From assembly GCF_000768315.1 (NCBI RefSeq), contig NZ_AQQX01000003.1, forward strand, positions 310,001-374,000: a DNA stretch of 64,000 nt. Direction: 5' to 3'. Each line of letters opens with the position of its first letter. Positions within the stretch are counted from its first letter, which is position 1. The notes beneath the pieces are model-generated. The model was not told where the DNA came from, did no database searches, and was given only the letters and a program-made list of their open reading frames with translations. The position numbers and the translations under genes are program-made. Below, piece by piece: positions 1-7,992 of this stretch. This stretch comes from Pseudooceanicola atlanticus (GTDB taxonomy: Bacteria; Pseudomonadota; Alphaproteobacteria; Rhodobacterales; Rhodobacteraceae).

Positions 1-1
1 C

Positions 2-463
2 GTGGTCAACACCACGCCCGAAGCCTGGCGCGAAGTGCTGGCGATCAACCTTGATTCGGGCTTCCACATGTGCCGCCTGGTGATCCCTGAAATGCAGAAG
101 GCCGGCGGCGGGTCGATCGTCAACGTGACCTCGATCAGCGGCTACCAGGGCCTGCCCGGCGCGCATACCTACACGGCGGCCAAGGCGGGGATGATCAACC
201 TCACCCGCTCGCTCTGCGTGGCCTATGCCAAGGACGGGATCCGCGCCAATGCCATCGCGCCCGGCTTCATCGCCACCCGGATGGTCGAAAGCTTCCTGCC
301 GATGTTCGAAGATGCGGCGGTGGCCGAGTCGATCACGCCTATGTCCCGCCCCGGCACGCCCGAGGAAATGGCCTATGGCTGCCTCTATCTCGCCTCGGAC
401 GAGGCGGGCTATTGCAACGGCTCGATCCTGACCATCGACGGCGGCACCACGGCCCGCCAGTAA
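2..463 (+). CDS. SDR-family oxidoreductase, C-terminal part (5' end outside window)
   Basis: This is the C-terminal ~153 residues of a classical short-chain dehydrogenase/reductase. The reading frame is open at the left edge, so the Rossmann cofactor motif TGxxxGxG lies outside the window. The active site is visible: the serine strand IVNVTSISG and the YTAAK tyrosine/lysine pair, followed by IRANAIAPGFIATRM and the C-terminal SILTIDGG strand. The pattern is that of FabG-like NAD(P)H-dependent 3-oxoacyl or alcohol reductases. Substrate cannot be told from this part. It ends in TAA and converges on bioY across a shared hairpin. Its place at the edge of the catabolic cluster suggests, but does not prove, a role in that pathway. 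Confidence 0.9.
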   Translation: MVNTTPEAWREVLAINLDSGFHMCRLVIPEMQKAGGGSIVNVTSISGYQGLPGAHTYTAAKAGMINLTRSLCVAYAKDGIRANAIAPGFIATRMVESFLPMFEDAAVAESITPMSRPGTPEEMAYGCLYLASDEAGYCNGSILTIDGGTTARQ

Positions 464-494
464 TCTGGCCAGAATACCCGCCCTCGGGCGGACC

Positions 495-528
495 GGGGCG
501 CGCGACACAGAGGTCGCGCGCCCCGTTT
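495..528. terminator. Bidirectional hairpin between SDR gene and bioY
   Basis: A perfect 12-bp stem (GGGGCGCGCGAC with GTCGCGCGCCCC) with a six-base loop, followed on the plus strand by GTTTCG. It lies between two convergent genes and probably terminates both. The U-tract is short. Confidence 0.7.
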
Positions 529-532
529 CGTG

Positions 533-1072
533 TCAGGCGTTCGCGAAGCCCGGCCGCGCCTTGTAGAGCGCCGCGGTGATTGCGGCGGCAATCACGGCTT
601 TCAGGATGTCCCCGGGGATGAAGGGCATGGCATAGCCCGTCGCCGTCAGCAGCGACACTTTCATCATCACGGCCATGCCGATGATCCCGCAGACGGTCAC
701 GACACCGATGCCACCCACCACGGCCCCCGTCAGCGCCGGCAGGAAGGTCTTGGGCTTGGCAAAGCGGTCAGCCACCAGCCCGATCACGAAGGCGCCCAGC
801 GGGAACCCGATCAGGTAACCCAGCGTCGGCCCGGCAAAGACGCCCATCCCGCCACGGCCACCGGCCAGCAACGGCAGGCCCAGGGCCACCAGGAACAGGA
901 ACAGCAGCACCGACAGCGCCCCGTTGCGCGCGCCCAGGATGGTGCCGGCCAGCATGATGCCCATGCTCTGCGCCGTGATCGGAATGCCCGAGGCCAGCGT
1001 CAACTTGGGCAACAGCCCCAGCACAGCGATGAGGGCAGCGAATAGCGCGATCCGCGCGAGTGTCTTTTCCAT
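533..1072 (-). CDS. bioY: Biotin ECF transporter S component BioY
   Basis: A 179-aa very hydrophobic protein with about six membrane segments, the length and pattern of BioY, the biotin-binding S component of energy-coupling-factor transporters. Characteristic stretches are the N-terminal LTLASGIPITAQSMGIMLAG, the GGRGGMGVFAGPTLGYLIGFP loop and the terminal FIPGDILKA motif. The ATG at 1072 was chosen because the BioY similarity begins there; a longer open frame upstream is a shadow of bioN. It is the last gene of a run bioM-bioN-bioY. In Rhodobacter these three proteins form the tripartite high-affinity biotin importer. The context (a biotin-dependent carboxylase 18 kb away and a shared predicted operator for the operon) suggests it supplies biotin for that enzyme. 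Confidence 0.93.
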   Translation of the reverse strand: MEKTLARIALFAALIAVLGLLPKLTLASGIPITAQSMGIMLAGTILGARNGALSVLLFLFLVALGLPLLAGGRGGMGVFAGPTLGYLIGFPLGAFVIGLVADRFAKPKTFLPALTGAVVGGIGVVTVCGIIGMAVMMKVSLLTATGYAMPFIPGDILKAVIAAAITAALYKARPGFANA

Positions 1073-1092
1073 GGGAATCCTTCCTTCCTCAG

Positions 1093-1692
1093 TCAGATCG
1101 TATGCGCGCGGGCGCGCATGGCTTCGGCGGCCTGATCGGCTTCGTCGAGGGCGCCAAGGGCAAGCGGCGGCACGATCCGCCAGCTCAGTCGCCGGGGCGA
1201 TCGCATGCGATAGGCCTCGGCCAGGTGATCGGCCCGCGCCGACAGCGCGGGGATGAAACGCAGGGTCAGCGCCACGGCAAGCGACAGCCTGCGCCGCGCG
1301 ACCTCGGGCACACGCAGACGGGCAAGGCCCCGGTCCACGACGCCCAGGGTCTCTGCCGGGGATGTCGTGCGCGAAAACACCATCGCCGCGGCGATACAGG
1401 CCATCAAGGTGCCCGCCACCGACAGGCCCAGCACAAGGTGCCCGGTCGCCCATTGGAACGCGATGATGAAAACGGCGATCACGGCGGGCATCTTCAGATC
1501 CCGCGCGATCAGCGACAGGAACCAGCGTCCGGGGATCAGGCTGGCCAGCATCACCGCCCCGAAGGCCGCCCAGTTCAGCACCGGCAGGTCGGTGACGCCC
1601 AGAATTGTGCAGAACACACACAGCCCCAGCAGCTTGCGCGCCGCCGGGATGCGGTGAAACGGCGTTGGCCGGGCCGAGAGCGCTCCGATCAT
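1093..1692 (-). CDS. bioN: ECF transporter transmembrane T component BioN (CbiQ family)
   Basis: A 199-aa membrane protein of the CbiQ/EcfT family. It has an N-terminal cytoplasmic stretch (PTPFHRIPAARKLLG), several hydrophobic segments, and the family's conserved cytoplasmic helices late in the protein (PEVARRRLSLAVALTLRF), which couple the ATPase to the S component. The start ATG overlaps the bioM stop as ATGA, so translation is probably coupled. bioY follows after 20 bp. It is slightly short compared with general EcfT proteins but normal for BioN. Confidence 0.9.
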   Translation of the reverse strand: MIGALSARPTPFHRIPAARKLLGLCVFCTILGVTDLPVLNWAAFGAVMLASLIPGRWFLSLIARDLKMPAVIAVFIIAFQWATGHLVLGLSVAGTLMACIAAAMVFSRTTSPAETLGVVDRGLARLRVPEVARRRLSLAVALTLRFIPALSARADHLAEAYRMRSPRRLSWRIVPPLALGALDEADQAAEAMRARAHTI

Positions 1693-2384
1693 TCAAATCC
1701 CCCCTGCCCGGCCATGGCATCGCGATAGGCCCCGATGACCTCTCCCGGTTCGCCGTCCAGCCGCACGGCGCCGGCGTCGATCCACAACACCCGGTCACAG
1801 CCCGTCAGGCTGTCCAGGTCATGGCTCGCCTCGATCCGCGCGGCGGGCAGCTCCTCCAGCACCCGGCGCAACGCCAGCGTCGTCGGCAGATCGAGCCCGG
1901 CAAAGGCCTCATCCATCAGCAATATATCAGGGTCGCCGATACTCGCCACCATCAGGCCCAGCAGATGTTTCTGCCCCTGCGACAGCGAATGCACCAGCCG
2001 GTCGTGCCAATGGGCGACACCGAACCGCGCCAGATGCGCCTTCGCCAGTTGCTCGGCCTCCCGCGCGGTGGCGCCCTTGGCCTTGGGGCCGAAGGTCAGC
2101 TCTTCCAGCACGGTGGGAAACAGCAGCGCATGATCGGGGTTCTGGAAGACAAAGCCGATGCGCGACGTCGCCGCCTTGCGGTCCTTCGCCGGATCGAACC
2201 CGCCCACCCGGACCGTGCCGTCATCGGGACGGGTCAGCCCGGCGATCAGGCGCAGCAATTGCGACTTGCCCGCACCGTTGCGCCCGACCAGCCCCAGCCG
2301 CCGGACATCCAGCGACAGATCCAGCCCGTCAAAGACCGTCCGGTCCTCGAGCGTCAGCCTGACCTTCGACAATTCGATCCGCAT
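1689..2384 (-). CDS. bioM: ECF transporter ATPase BioM
   Basis: An ABC ATPase of about 231 aa that powers biotin uptake with BioN and BioY. It shows Walker A GRNGAGKSQ, the Q-loop region FVFQNPDHALLFPTV, a signature-like SLSQGQKHLLGL in which Q replaces the second G of SGGQ, Walker B ILLMDEAFAGLD and a switch histidine (IEASHDLD). Note that the P-loop ends in GKSQ rather than GKST/GKSS. I place the start at MRIELSKVRL (2384); in-frame ATGs at 2396 and 2447 are possible, and the one at 2396 has a GGGA just upstream. It lies 59 bp downstream of the acyl-CoA dehydrogenase stop in the same direction. Confidence 0.9.
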   Translation of the reverse strand: MRIELSKVRLTLEDRTVFDGLDLSLDVRRLGLVGRNGAGKSQLLRLIAGLTRPDDGTVRVGGFDPAKDRKAATSRIGFVFQNPDHALLFPTVLEELTFGPKAKGATAREAEQLAKAHLARFGVAHWHDRLVHSLSQGQKHLLGLMVASIGDPDILLMDEAFAGLDLPTTLALRRVLEELPAARIEASHDLDSLTGCDRVLWIDAGAVRLDGEPGEVIGAYRDAMAGQGGFE

Positions 2385-2443
2385 CGACCCGTTCATCGAC
2401 CCATTCCCGGCACTGGCGTTCCGCCGGATGTGCCTGTCGTGGA

Positions 2444-4189
2444 TCACACCCAGTCTTCCTCAAGGGTCGCGGTCAGGTCGGATTGCGCCATGACGGGCGC
2501 AAGCCATGCCTGCACATGCGGCAGTTCGAACCCGGCAAAGTAGCGTGCCGCGACCTTGTGCCCGTCATTCAACGGACCGGGCCGAGTTGCAAGGTCCGTC
2601 AGCAGCCAACCGGCCACCAGATGCCCCGTCGCGGACAGAAATTGCGTCGCATTGGCCAGCGCGGCGGCCGGATCGTTCTGCCCGCGCACGGTGTCGACCG
2701 CCTGTTCCACGGCCGCCCGGGCCGTGCGCAGGGCAGCGGCGCATTCCGGCAGAATGTCCTCCGCGCGGGCCTCGGTCTCGCGGATGCGCTGCATCAGCAG
2801 CTCGATCCCCCCGGTCTTGTCAAAGATCACCTTGCGGCCCAGCAGGTCGATCCCCTGGATGCCGGTCGTGCCCTCGTGGATCGGGTTCAGACGGTTGTCG
2901 CGGTAGATCTGTTCGACCTCGAAATCACGGGTATAGCCATAGCCGCCATGGATCTGGATGGCGTAATGATTGGCGACCAGCCCCATTTCCGACGGCCAGC
3001 TTTTCACGATCGGCGTCAGCAGGCCCAGCAACCGCCCGGCCTCCGCATCGCCGGCCGCCTCCTGGTCGACCAGCCGCGCCGCGTAAAGGCACATGGCGAG
3101 GCTGCCCTCGGCAATCGCCTTCTGGGCCAGCAGCATCCGCCGCACATCAGGGTGGCGCAGCAGCGGCACCGGCGCAGGATGGTTGCGATCCTCCAGCGGG
3201 CGGCCCTGCACACGTTCCGACGCATAGCCGCGCGAGGCAAGGTAGCCGCGCCAGGCCAGCGCCGCGGCACCGATTCCGACACCGATCCGCGCCTCGTTCA
3301 TCATCTGGAACATGATCGGCAGACCCTGCCCCTCGGCCCCGATGCGCCAGCCCCGGGCGCCCTCGTTCTCGCCAAAGGCCATCACGCAGTTCGGCGTGCC
3401 GCGCCATCCCATCTTGTGGTTCAGCCCGGCCACCGCCACGTCGTTCGGCTCCCCATCCGGCAAAACAGAAGGCACGGCGAACAGCGACAGCCCACCCGAT
3501 CCCGGGATCAGCGATCCGTCCGGCTGTTCGACCTTGGCCAGCACCAGGTGGACGGTCATCGGGGTGATGTCCTGCCCGCCGGACGAGATCCACATCTTGG
3601 TGCCGCGCAACCGGTAGCGCGGGCCCAGATCGTCCTCACCATCGGGCAGCGCCCGGGTCGTGGTGTCCCCCAGCGACGACCCGACCGCAGGCTCGGACAG
3701 GCACATCGTGCCAAGCGCCTCGCCCTCCTGCTGCGGCTGGGCAAAGGCGGCGATCTGCGCCGGCGTGCCAAAGGTCCGGATCACCCGGGTATTGGCCACG
3801 CTCAGCATCGGGAAGGACGACGCCGCGATATGCGCGGCCATGCTCATCGCCATGGTCCCCGCGACAACGGTAAAGGGCAGCGACATGCCGCCCTCGTCCT
3901 CTGGGACGCCCGCCAGGTGCAGCCCGGCATCCAGCCAGGCGCGCACCGCCTTGCGGGTACCGGGTTCGACCACGACCTTGCCATCGACCAGCTGCGGCTC
4001 AACCTGGTCCGAGGCCCGCCAGGCCGGCGCGAACGCCTCGCGCGAGATCCGGTCGGCCAGGTCCAGGACCGCACGCCAGTCTTCCGGGGTCTGCCCCTGA
4101 TGCGCGGGAAGATCGGCAAGGGTGCCGATCTCCAACCAGTTGAACAGAAGCGCGTCCAGCGTCGCGCGGTCGAAAGGGTGGTCGGTCAT
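2444..4189 (-). CDS. Acyl-CoA dehydrogenase with C-terminal extension (DmdC-like)
   Basis: A 581-aa flavoprotein that oxidises an acyl-CoA at the alpha-beta bond. It has the FAD-binding signature GTMCLSEPAVGSS, the WISSGGQDIT strand, the arginine helix region NEARIGVGIGAAALAWRGY and the C-terminal HGGYGYTRDFEVEQIYRD. The catalytic glutamate is in NPIHEGTTGIQGID. At ~580 aa it is longer than ordinary ACADs (~380) and matches the subfamily with an extra helical C-terminal domain that includes 3-methylmercaptopropionyl-CoA dehydrogenases (DmdC) and medium/long-chain enzymes. The start ATG overlaps the permease stop (ATGA), so it is co-transcribed with the importer. I infer that it acts on the CoA ester of the imported substrate, not necessarily on DMSP products. 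Confidence 0.9.
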   Translation of the reverse strand: MTDHPFDRATLDALLFNWLEIGTLADLPAHQGQTPEDWRAVLDLADRISREAFAPAWRASDQVEPQLVDGKVVVEPGTRKAVRAWLDAGLHLAGVPEDEGGMSLPFTVVAGTMAMSMAAHIAASSFPMLSVANTRVIRTFGTPAQIAAFAQPQQEGEALGTMCLSEPAVGSSLGDTTTRALPDGEDDLGPRYRLRGTKMWISSGGQDITPMTVHLVLAKVEQPDGSLIPGSGGLSLFAVPSVLPDGEPNDVAVAGLNHKMGWRGTPNCVMAFGENEGARGWRIGAEGQGLPIMFQMMNEARIGVGIGAAALAWRGYLASRGYASERVQGRPLEDRNHPAPVPLLRHPDVRRMLLAQKAIAEGSLAMCLYAARLVDQEAAGDAEAGRLLGLLTPIVKSWPSEMGLVANHYAIQIHGGYGYTRDFEVEQIYRDNRLNPIHEGTTGIQGIDLLGRKVIFDKTGGIELLMQRIRETEARAEDILPECAAALRTARAAVEQAVDTVRGQNDPAAALANATQFLSATGHLVAGWLLTDLATRPGPLNDGHKVAARYFAGFELPHVQAWLAPVMAQSDLTATLEEDWV

Positions 4190-5199
4190 CACGTTCGCCT
4201 GACTGTATTCAACGACGCCGAAATCAGCGCGAGGATCAGAATGCCACCCTGGACGATGTATTGCCAGAAGGTCTGGACCCCCATCACCGACAGCCCGTTG
4301 TTGATCACCCCGATCAGCAGCACGCCGATGGCGGTGCCGAGGATGTGGAACTTGCCCGGTTTCAGGGTCGAGGCCCCGATGAACACGGCCACGAAGGCGT
4401 TCAGCAGGTAGACGTCGCCCACCCCCTGCGGCCGCCCCGCGCCAAGGTTCGCCCCCGCGACCAGCCCGCCAAGCGCGGCACAGGCCCCGCTGATCCCCAT
4501 GGCGATCAGCGCATATTTCGAAAAGGTGATACCCGACAACCGCGAGGCCTCGCGGTTGCCGCCAAGCGCATACATGTTCCGCCCCGTCTGCGTGTGCTCC
4601 AGGAACACCCACAGCACCAGCCCCAGCAACAGCAGGATCAGCACGGGGTTCGGCACCCCCGCGATCTTGCCCTGCCCGATGATGGTGAAGGCGTCGGGGA
4701 TCTCGGTCGCGTACACGGTGCGCCCGCCCGACACGCCCAGGATCACCCCGGTCACGACAAAGCTCATCGCCAGCGTCTCGACGATGGCCGAGATACCCAG
4801 CTTCGAGATCAGCGCACCGTTCAGCATCCCGATCAGCGCCGACAGCGCCATCACGGCCAGGATGACCAGGACGACGACGAACCAGCTCTCGTAGCCCAAC
4901 TCCATCAGGAACCGGGCGGCGAAATAGCCGCCGAAGGTCGCCATCGCCCCGATCGACAGGTCGAACAGACCGACGACGAGGCAGATGGTCAGCCCGAAGG
5001 CGATCATCCCCAGGATCGACACCTGGTTGAGGATGTTCAGCATGTTGCGCAGGGTCATGAAGACCTCGGGTCGCCCGAAGGAAAACAGGACGATCAGCAG
5101 GACAAGCGAAAGTAGCGTCCCCCAGCGGGACAGGAAATCGATCCAGTCGAACTTGCGCGCGGGGGTCGGGTCGGATTTTGCGGTGTCTGATGTGGTCAT
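4189..5199 (-). CDS. Ribose-type ABC transporter permease
   Basis: A 336-aa inner-membrane permease of the RbsC/BPD_transp_2 (CUT2) family, with about nine or ten hydrophobic segments. Diagnostic regions are NILNQVSILGMIAFGLTICLVVGLFDLSIGA near residue 60 and the EAA-like loop GGNREASRLSGI. CUT2 permeases import pentoses, polyols, autoinducer-2 and other small hydroxylated compounds as homodimers. It overlaps the ATPase gene upstream (ATGA at 5196-5199) and the acyl-CoA dehydrogenase downstream by four bases. Coupling to CoA enzymes instead of sugar kinases suggests a substrate that is not a simple sugar. Confidence 0.93.
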   Translation of the reverse strand: MTTSDTAKSDPTPARKFDWIDFLSRWGTLLSLVLLIVLFSFGRPEVFMTLRNMLNILNQVSILGMIAFGLTICLVVGLFDLSIGAMATFGGYFAARFLMELGYESWFVVVLVILAVMALSALIGMLNGALISKLGISAIVETLAMSFVVTGVILGVSGGRTVYATEIPDAFTIIGQGKIAGVPNPVLILLLLGLVLWVFLEHTQTGRNMYALGGNREASRLSGITFSKYALIAMGISGACAALGGLVAGANLGAGRPQGVGDVYLLNAFVAVFIGASTLKPGKFHILGTAIGVLLIGVINNGLSVMGVQTFWQYIVQGGILILALISASLNTVRRT

Positions 5200-6734
5200 G
5201 CTGCGATTGCCCCTCCAGCGGCGAGTGTCATGATCTTCGCGTCCGTCACATCCGCACCCGACAATTCGCCCACCACCCTGCCGGCGGCAAAGACGAACAC
5301 CCGGTCACAGACCAGCGCGTATTCTTCCAGTTCGGTCGAGGCAAAGACGATCCCCTTGCCGTCCCGGGCCAGTTCGTCGATCAGCTCGTAGATTTCCTTC
5401 TTCGCACCCACGTCCACGGCGGCGGTCGGCGAATTCAGCAGGAAGACCTGCGCGCCGGTGGACAGCCATCGGCCCAGAACGACCTTCTGCTGGTTGCCGC
5501 CCGACAGATCGTCGATCGCGGTCTCGATGCCGGGCATCCGCACCCGCATCTTCGCGGTGACCTGGTTGGCCGCCGCATCCTCACGCCCGCGATGCACGAG
5601 GCGCAGGAACGGCTCGCGCAGATATTGCGCAAGGCTCGGCAGGGTGACGTTCGACCGGATGCTCTCGGCGTGGAAAATCGCCTCCGTCAGGCGGTTCTTC
5701 GGCACATAGGCAATCCCGGCGGCGATGGCATCGGCCGGATCGCGCAGGCGGATCGGCCGGTCCAGGACCTCCACCTCGCCCGCCGTCGGACGGCTGCGCC
5801 CGAACAGAAGGTTCAGCGTCTCGTCCGCGCCCGATCCGGGCAGCCCGGCGACGCCCACGATCTCTCCGGGGGCCAGGTCGAACGTGATGCCCCGCGCCCG
5901 CTGCCCCGACAGGTCGCGCACCCGCATGATGCGCCCCTCGCGGGCATGGGACCGGAGGCGCCGCTCGGCCAGGGCGCCGCCCCGGCCCACGATGGCCTCC
6001 ACGATCTTCTCATGGGTGATGTCTTCGCCCTCGAACGTGCCCGCATTGCGCCCGTCGCGCAGAACCGTGGCACGATCCGCGATCTCGAACACCTCCGACA
6101 GGCGGTGCGAAACGTAGAGGAACGAATGCCCCTTCGCCGCCAAGGCCCGCATCTGGTCGAACAGCCGTTCGACCTCGTGCGGCAACAGCGCGTTGGTGGG
6201 TTCGTCCAGGATAATGATCCGCGCATCGGTCGACACCGCCCGCGCGATCGAGATCATCGCCTGCTGTTCCGGCCGCAGCGCGCTCACCGGGGTCGAGGTC
6301 GGAATATCCACGCCGACCTTGTCCAGGATGGCCCGGGCGCGCTTGTGCACGGCGGCCCAGTTCAGCAGCCCGGCACGCCGCGGCAGCGGCTCGCCCAGGT
6401 GCAGGTTTTCCGCGACGCTCAGCGTCGGCACCAGGTTCATGTGCTGATGCACCACGGCAATGCCCGCGGCGGTGGCGTCGGCCGGGGTGGCGATGTCGAC
6501 GGACTTGCCGTCGATCCGGATCTCGCCCGAGCTTGGCGCATAGGCCCCGCAGACGCATTTGATCAGCGTCGATTTCCCGGCCCCGTTTTCGCCCAACAGC
6601 GCGTGGATTTCTCCCTCGCGCACGTCGAACCCGACATTGTCCAGCGCCAGGGTGCCGGGAAACTGCTTGGTCAGGCCACGGATGGTCAGAACCTCGCCGG
6701 GACGCGGCCCGGCGGTTTGGTCGTCATGTGTCAT
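5196..6734 (-). CDS. Ribose-type ABC transporter ATPase (two ABC domains)
   Basis: A 512-aa double ABC ATPase of the RbsA/MglA type. The N-terminal domain has Walker A GENGAGKST (~residue 53) and Walker B RIIILDEPTNAL. The C-terminal domain has a degenerate P-loop (GLPGSGADE), as is usual for this family, then a full signature LSGGNQQKVVLGRWL and FLLNSPTAAVD, where N-S replaces the usual D-E of Walker B. The second half is therefore probably not hydrolytic. The gene follows the binding-protein gene after a hairpin and overlaps the permease start. Confidence 0.93.
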   Translation of the reverse strand: MTHDDQTAGPRPGEVLTIRGLTKQFPGTLALDNVGFDVREGEIHALLGENGAGKSTLIKCVCGAYAPSSGEIRIDGKSVDIATPADATAAGIAVVHQHMNLVPTLSVAENLHLGEPLPRRAGLLNWAAVHKRARAILDKVGVDIPTSTPVSALRPEQQAMISIARAVSTDARIIILDEPTNALLPHEVERLFDQMRALAAKGHSFLYVSHRLSEVFEIADRATVLRDGRNAGTFEGEDITHEKIVEAIVGRGGALAERRLRSHAREGRIMRVRDLSGQRARGITFDLAPGEIVGVAGLPGSGADETLNLLFGRSRPTAGEVEVLDRPIRLRDPADAIAAGIAYVPKNRLTEAIFHAESIRSNVTLPSLAQYLREPFLRLVHRGREDAAANQVTAKMRVRMPGIETAIDDLSGGNQQKVVLGRWLSTGAQVFLLNSPTAAVDVGAKKEIYELIDELARDGKGIVFASTELEEYALVCDRVFVFAAGRVVGELSGADVTDAKIMTLAAGGAIAA

Positions 6735-6752
6735 GATGGGTCTCGCAACAGG

Positions 6753-6783
6753 AAAACCGGGCCGCGCGAACGCGACCCGGGTG
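6753..6783 (-). terminator. Hairpin between binding-protein and ATPase genes
   Basis: A GC-rich imperfect stem (CCGGGTCGCG with CGCGGCCCGG on the minus strand, loop TTCG) followed by TTTTCC on the minus strand. Its place just after the binding-protein stop fits partial termination, which would make the periplasmic binding protein more abundant than the membrane parts. Confidence 0.55.
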
Positions 6784-6788
6784 TCGTC

Positions 6789-7760
6789 TCAGTTGCCGGC
6801 GACGCTCTCTCCCGAGAACAGGCCGCAGGTCGAAAAGTCCAGCGACTCGCCCTTGGCCGGGGCGCTCGACGCGGTGACGAGGCAGGGCTTCAGCGTCAGC
6901 AGCTGCGTCGGCGGAGGGTTGCCCTCGAGCGTGGACTTGATCACGTCCACGGCGACCACGCCCATCCGGTCCACGTTATAGGCCACGGTCAGCTCTGCCG
7001 GGCCGTCCTGGCGCACCAGTTCCAGCACTTCGGGGATGCCGTCCTGGCTGACGACGAACACATCCGCCTCGCGGCCCGACTGCTCGATCGCGCGCACCAC
7101 CGGGGCGACCAGCTCGTCCCAGCCGACCCAGAAGGCGTCGAGGTCGGGATTGGCCAGCAGCAGGTTGTTGGCCTGGGCATAGGCATCGTCGACCTGCCCC
7201 GGCACCTTGATCTCGATCTTGGTCACCTCGATCTCGGGATAGCCTGCCATCACCGCATCGAACCCGCGTTCCCGCTCGATCAGCGCCGGCAGCACGTTCC
7301 AGTTCAGCGCGGCCACCTTGCCCGTGCCCTCGATCCGGCCGGCAAGCTCGGTCGCGGCGATCACGCCGTCAGCGGTGTTGTTGGACCCGATATCGGCCGT
7401 GATCCCCGGCACCAGGCCCGAGAAGGTCGAGACGAACGGCACGTCCTTTTCATTCGCATAGCCGATCACGCCCGACATCTGCGTATTGGCCGAGGCCACG
7501 TTCAGGATTGCATCGAAATCGCGGTCCATGAAGGCCATCGCGGCGTTGTTCGTGGCAACCTGGTCGCCCTGCCCGTCGAACAGTTCGACCTCCCAGCCCA
7601 GCTCCTTGGCATAGGCGATGCCGCTATCGGCCTGGCGCTGGATCGAGGGCGAGTTGTAGTTCACCGCCACGACGCCCAGCTTGACGTCCTGTGCAAAGGC
7701 CGCTCCGGCCATGCCGACAACGCCAAAGGCGCCGGCGACGAGTTTCGCAGTCAAATTCAT
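6789..7760 (-). CDS. Periplasmic substrate-binding protein, ribose-type ABC transporter
   Basis: A 323-aa secreted protein of the Peripla_BP_4 (RbsB-like) family. The signal peptide is MNLTAKLVAGAFGVVGMAGA with likely cleavage after AFA. The mature part begins VKLGVVAVNYNSPSIQRQ and shows the two-lobe pattern (AILNVASANTQ, GVIAATELAG, FWVGWDELVAPVVRAI, VSQDGIPEVLELV). The ATG at 7760 is supported by GGAGGAC seven bases upstream; a longer frame would place charged residues before the signal peptide. First gene of the importer-dehydrogenase-biotin operon. A copy of the 17-bp regulon motif lies 127 bp upstream. Ligand unknown; binding-site residues cannot be assigned to a known sugar. Confidence 0.92.
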   Translation of the reverse strand: MNLTAKLVAGAFGVVGMAGAAFAQDVKLGVVAVNYNSPSIQRQADSGIAYAKELGWEVELFDGQGDQVATNNAAMAFMDRDFDAILNVASANTQMSGVIGYANEKDVPFVSTFSGLVPGITADIGSNNTADGVIAATELAGRIEGTGKVAALNWNVLPALIERERGFDAVMAGYPEIEVTKIEIKVPGQVDDAYAQANNLLLANPDLDAFWVGWDELVAPVVRAIEQSGREADVFVVSQDGIPEVLELVRQDGPAELTVAYNVDRMGVVAVDVIKSTLEGNPPPTQLLTLKPCLVTASSAPAKGESLDFSTCGLFSGESVAGN

Positions 7761-7886
7761 AATGTCCTCCCTTGGCGCATTGCTTGCGCCTTTTCCTGTC
7801 GGATGCGGCGCCTCCTCCTGACGCGGTGTCATCCGATGCAGATCACGCTAAACCGCTCAAACAACTTTGGTCAACGGTTTTGCCCA

Positions 7887-7903
7887 ACAAGATTGTAAAA
7901 CAA
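7887..7903 (-). promoter_or_regulatory. Predicted regulon operator, copy 1
   Basis: Read on the minus strand this is TTGTTTTACAATCTTGT. It matches TTG(T/C)NNNACAANNTTGT found upstream of three other operons in the cluster, and contains TTGTNNNACAA, which fits the TNGTNNNACNA pattern reported for FCD-type GntR regulators. It points towards the binding-protein gene and also lies 90 bp before the phosphatase gene at 7993. Confidence 0.65.
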
Positions 7904-7992
7904 TTTGAACGCAGATACACAGAAGCCAAGAAATGCAGGCGTTTCAGCGCAGGTGTTCAGGTTCTAAATTGATCCAAACAGGGGATTTTTTC

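Noticed and set aside
2444-4189. DMSP demethylation gene dmdC
   Set aside because: The family resemblance is real, but no other dmd gene is present, and the operon and motif context point to the unknown pathway instead.
5178-7898. A 906-codon open frame on the plus strand opposite the importer genes
   Set aside because: It lies antisense to three well-matched ABC transporter genes, has no family motifs and a composition rich in Arg/His/Gln typical of GC-rich antisense frames.
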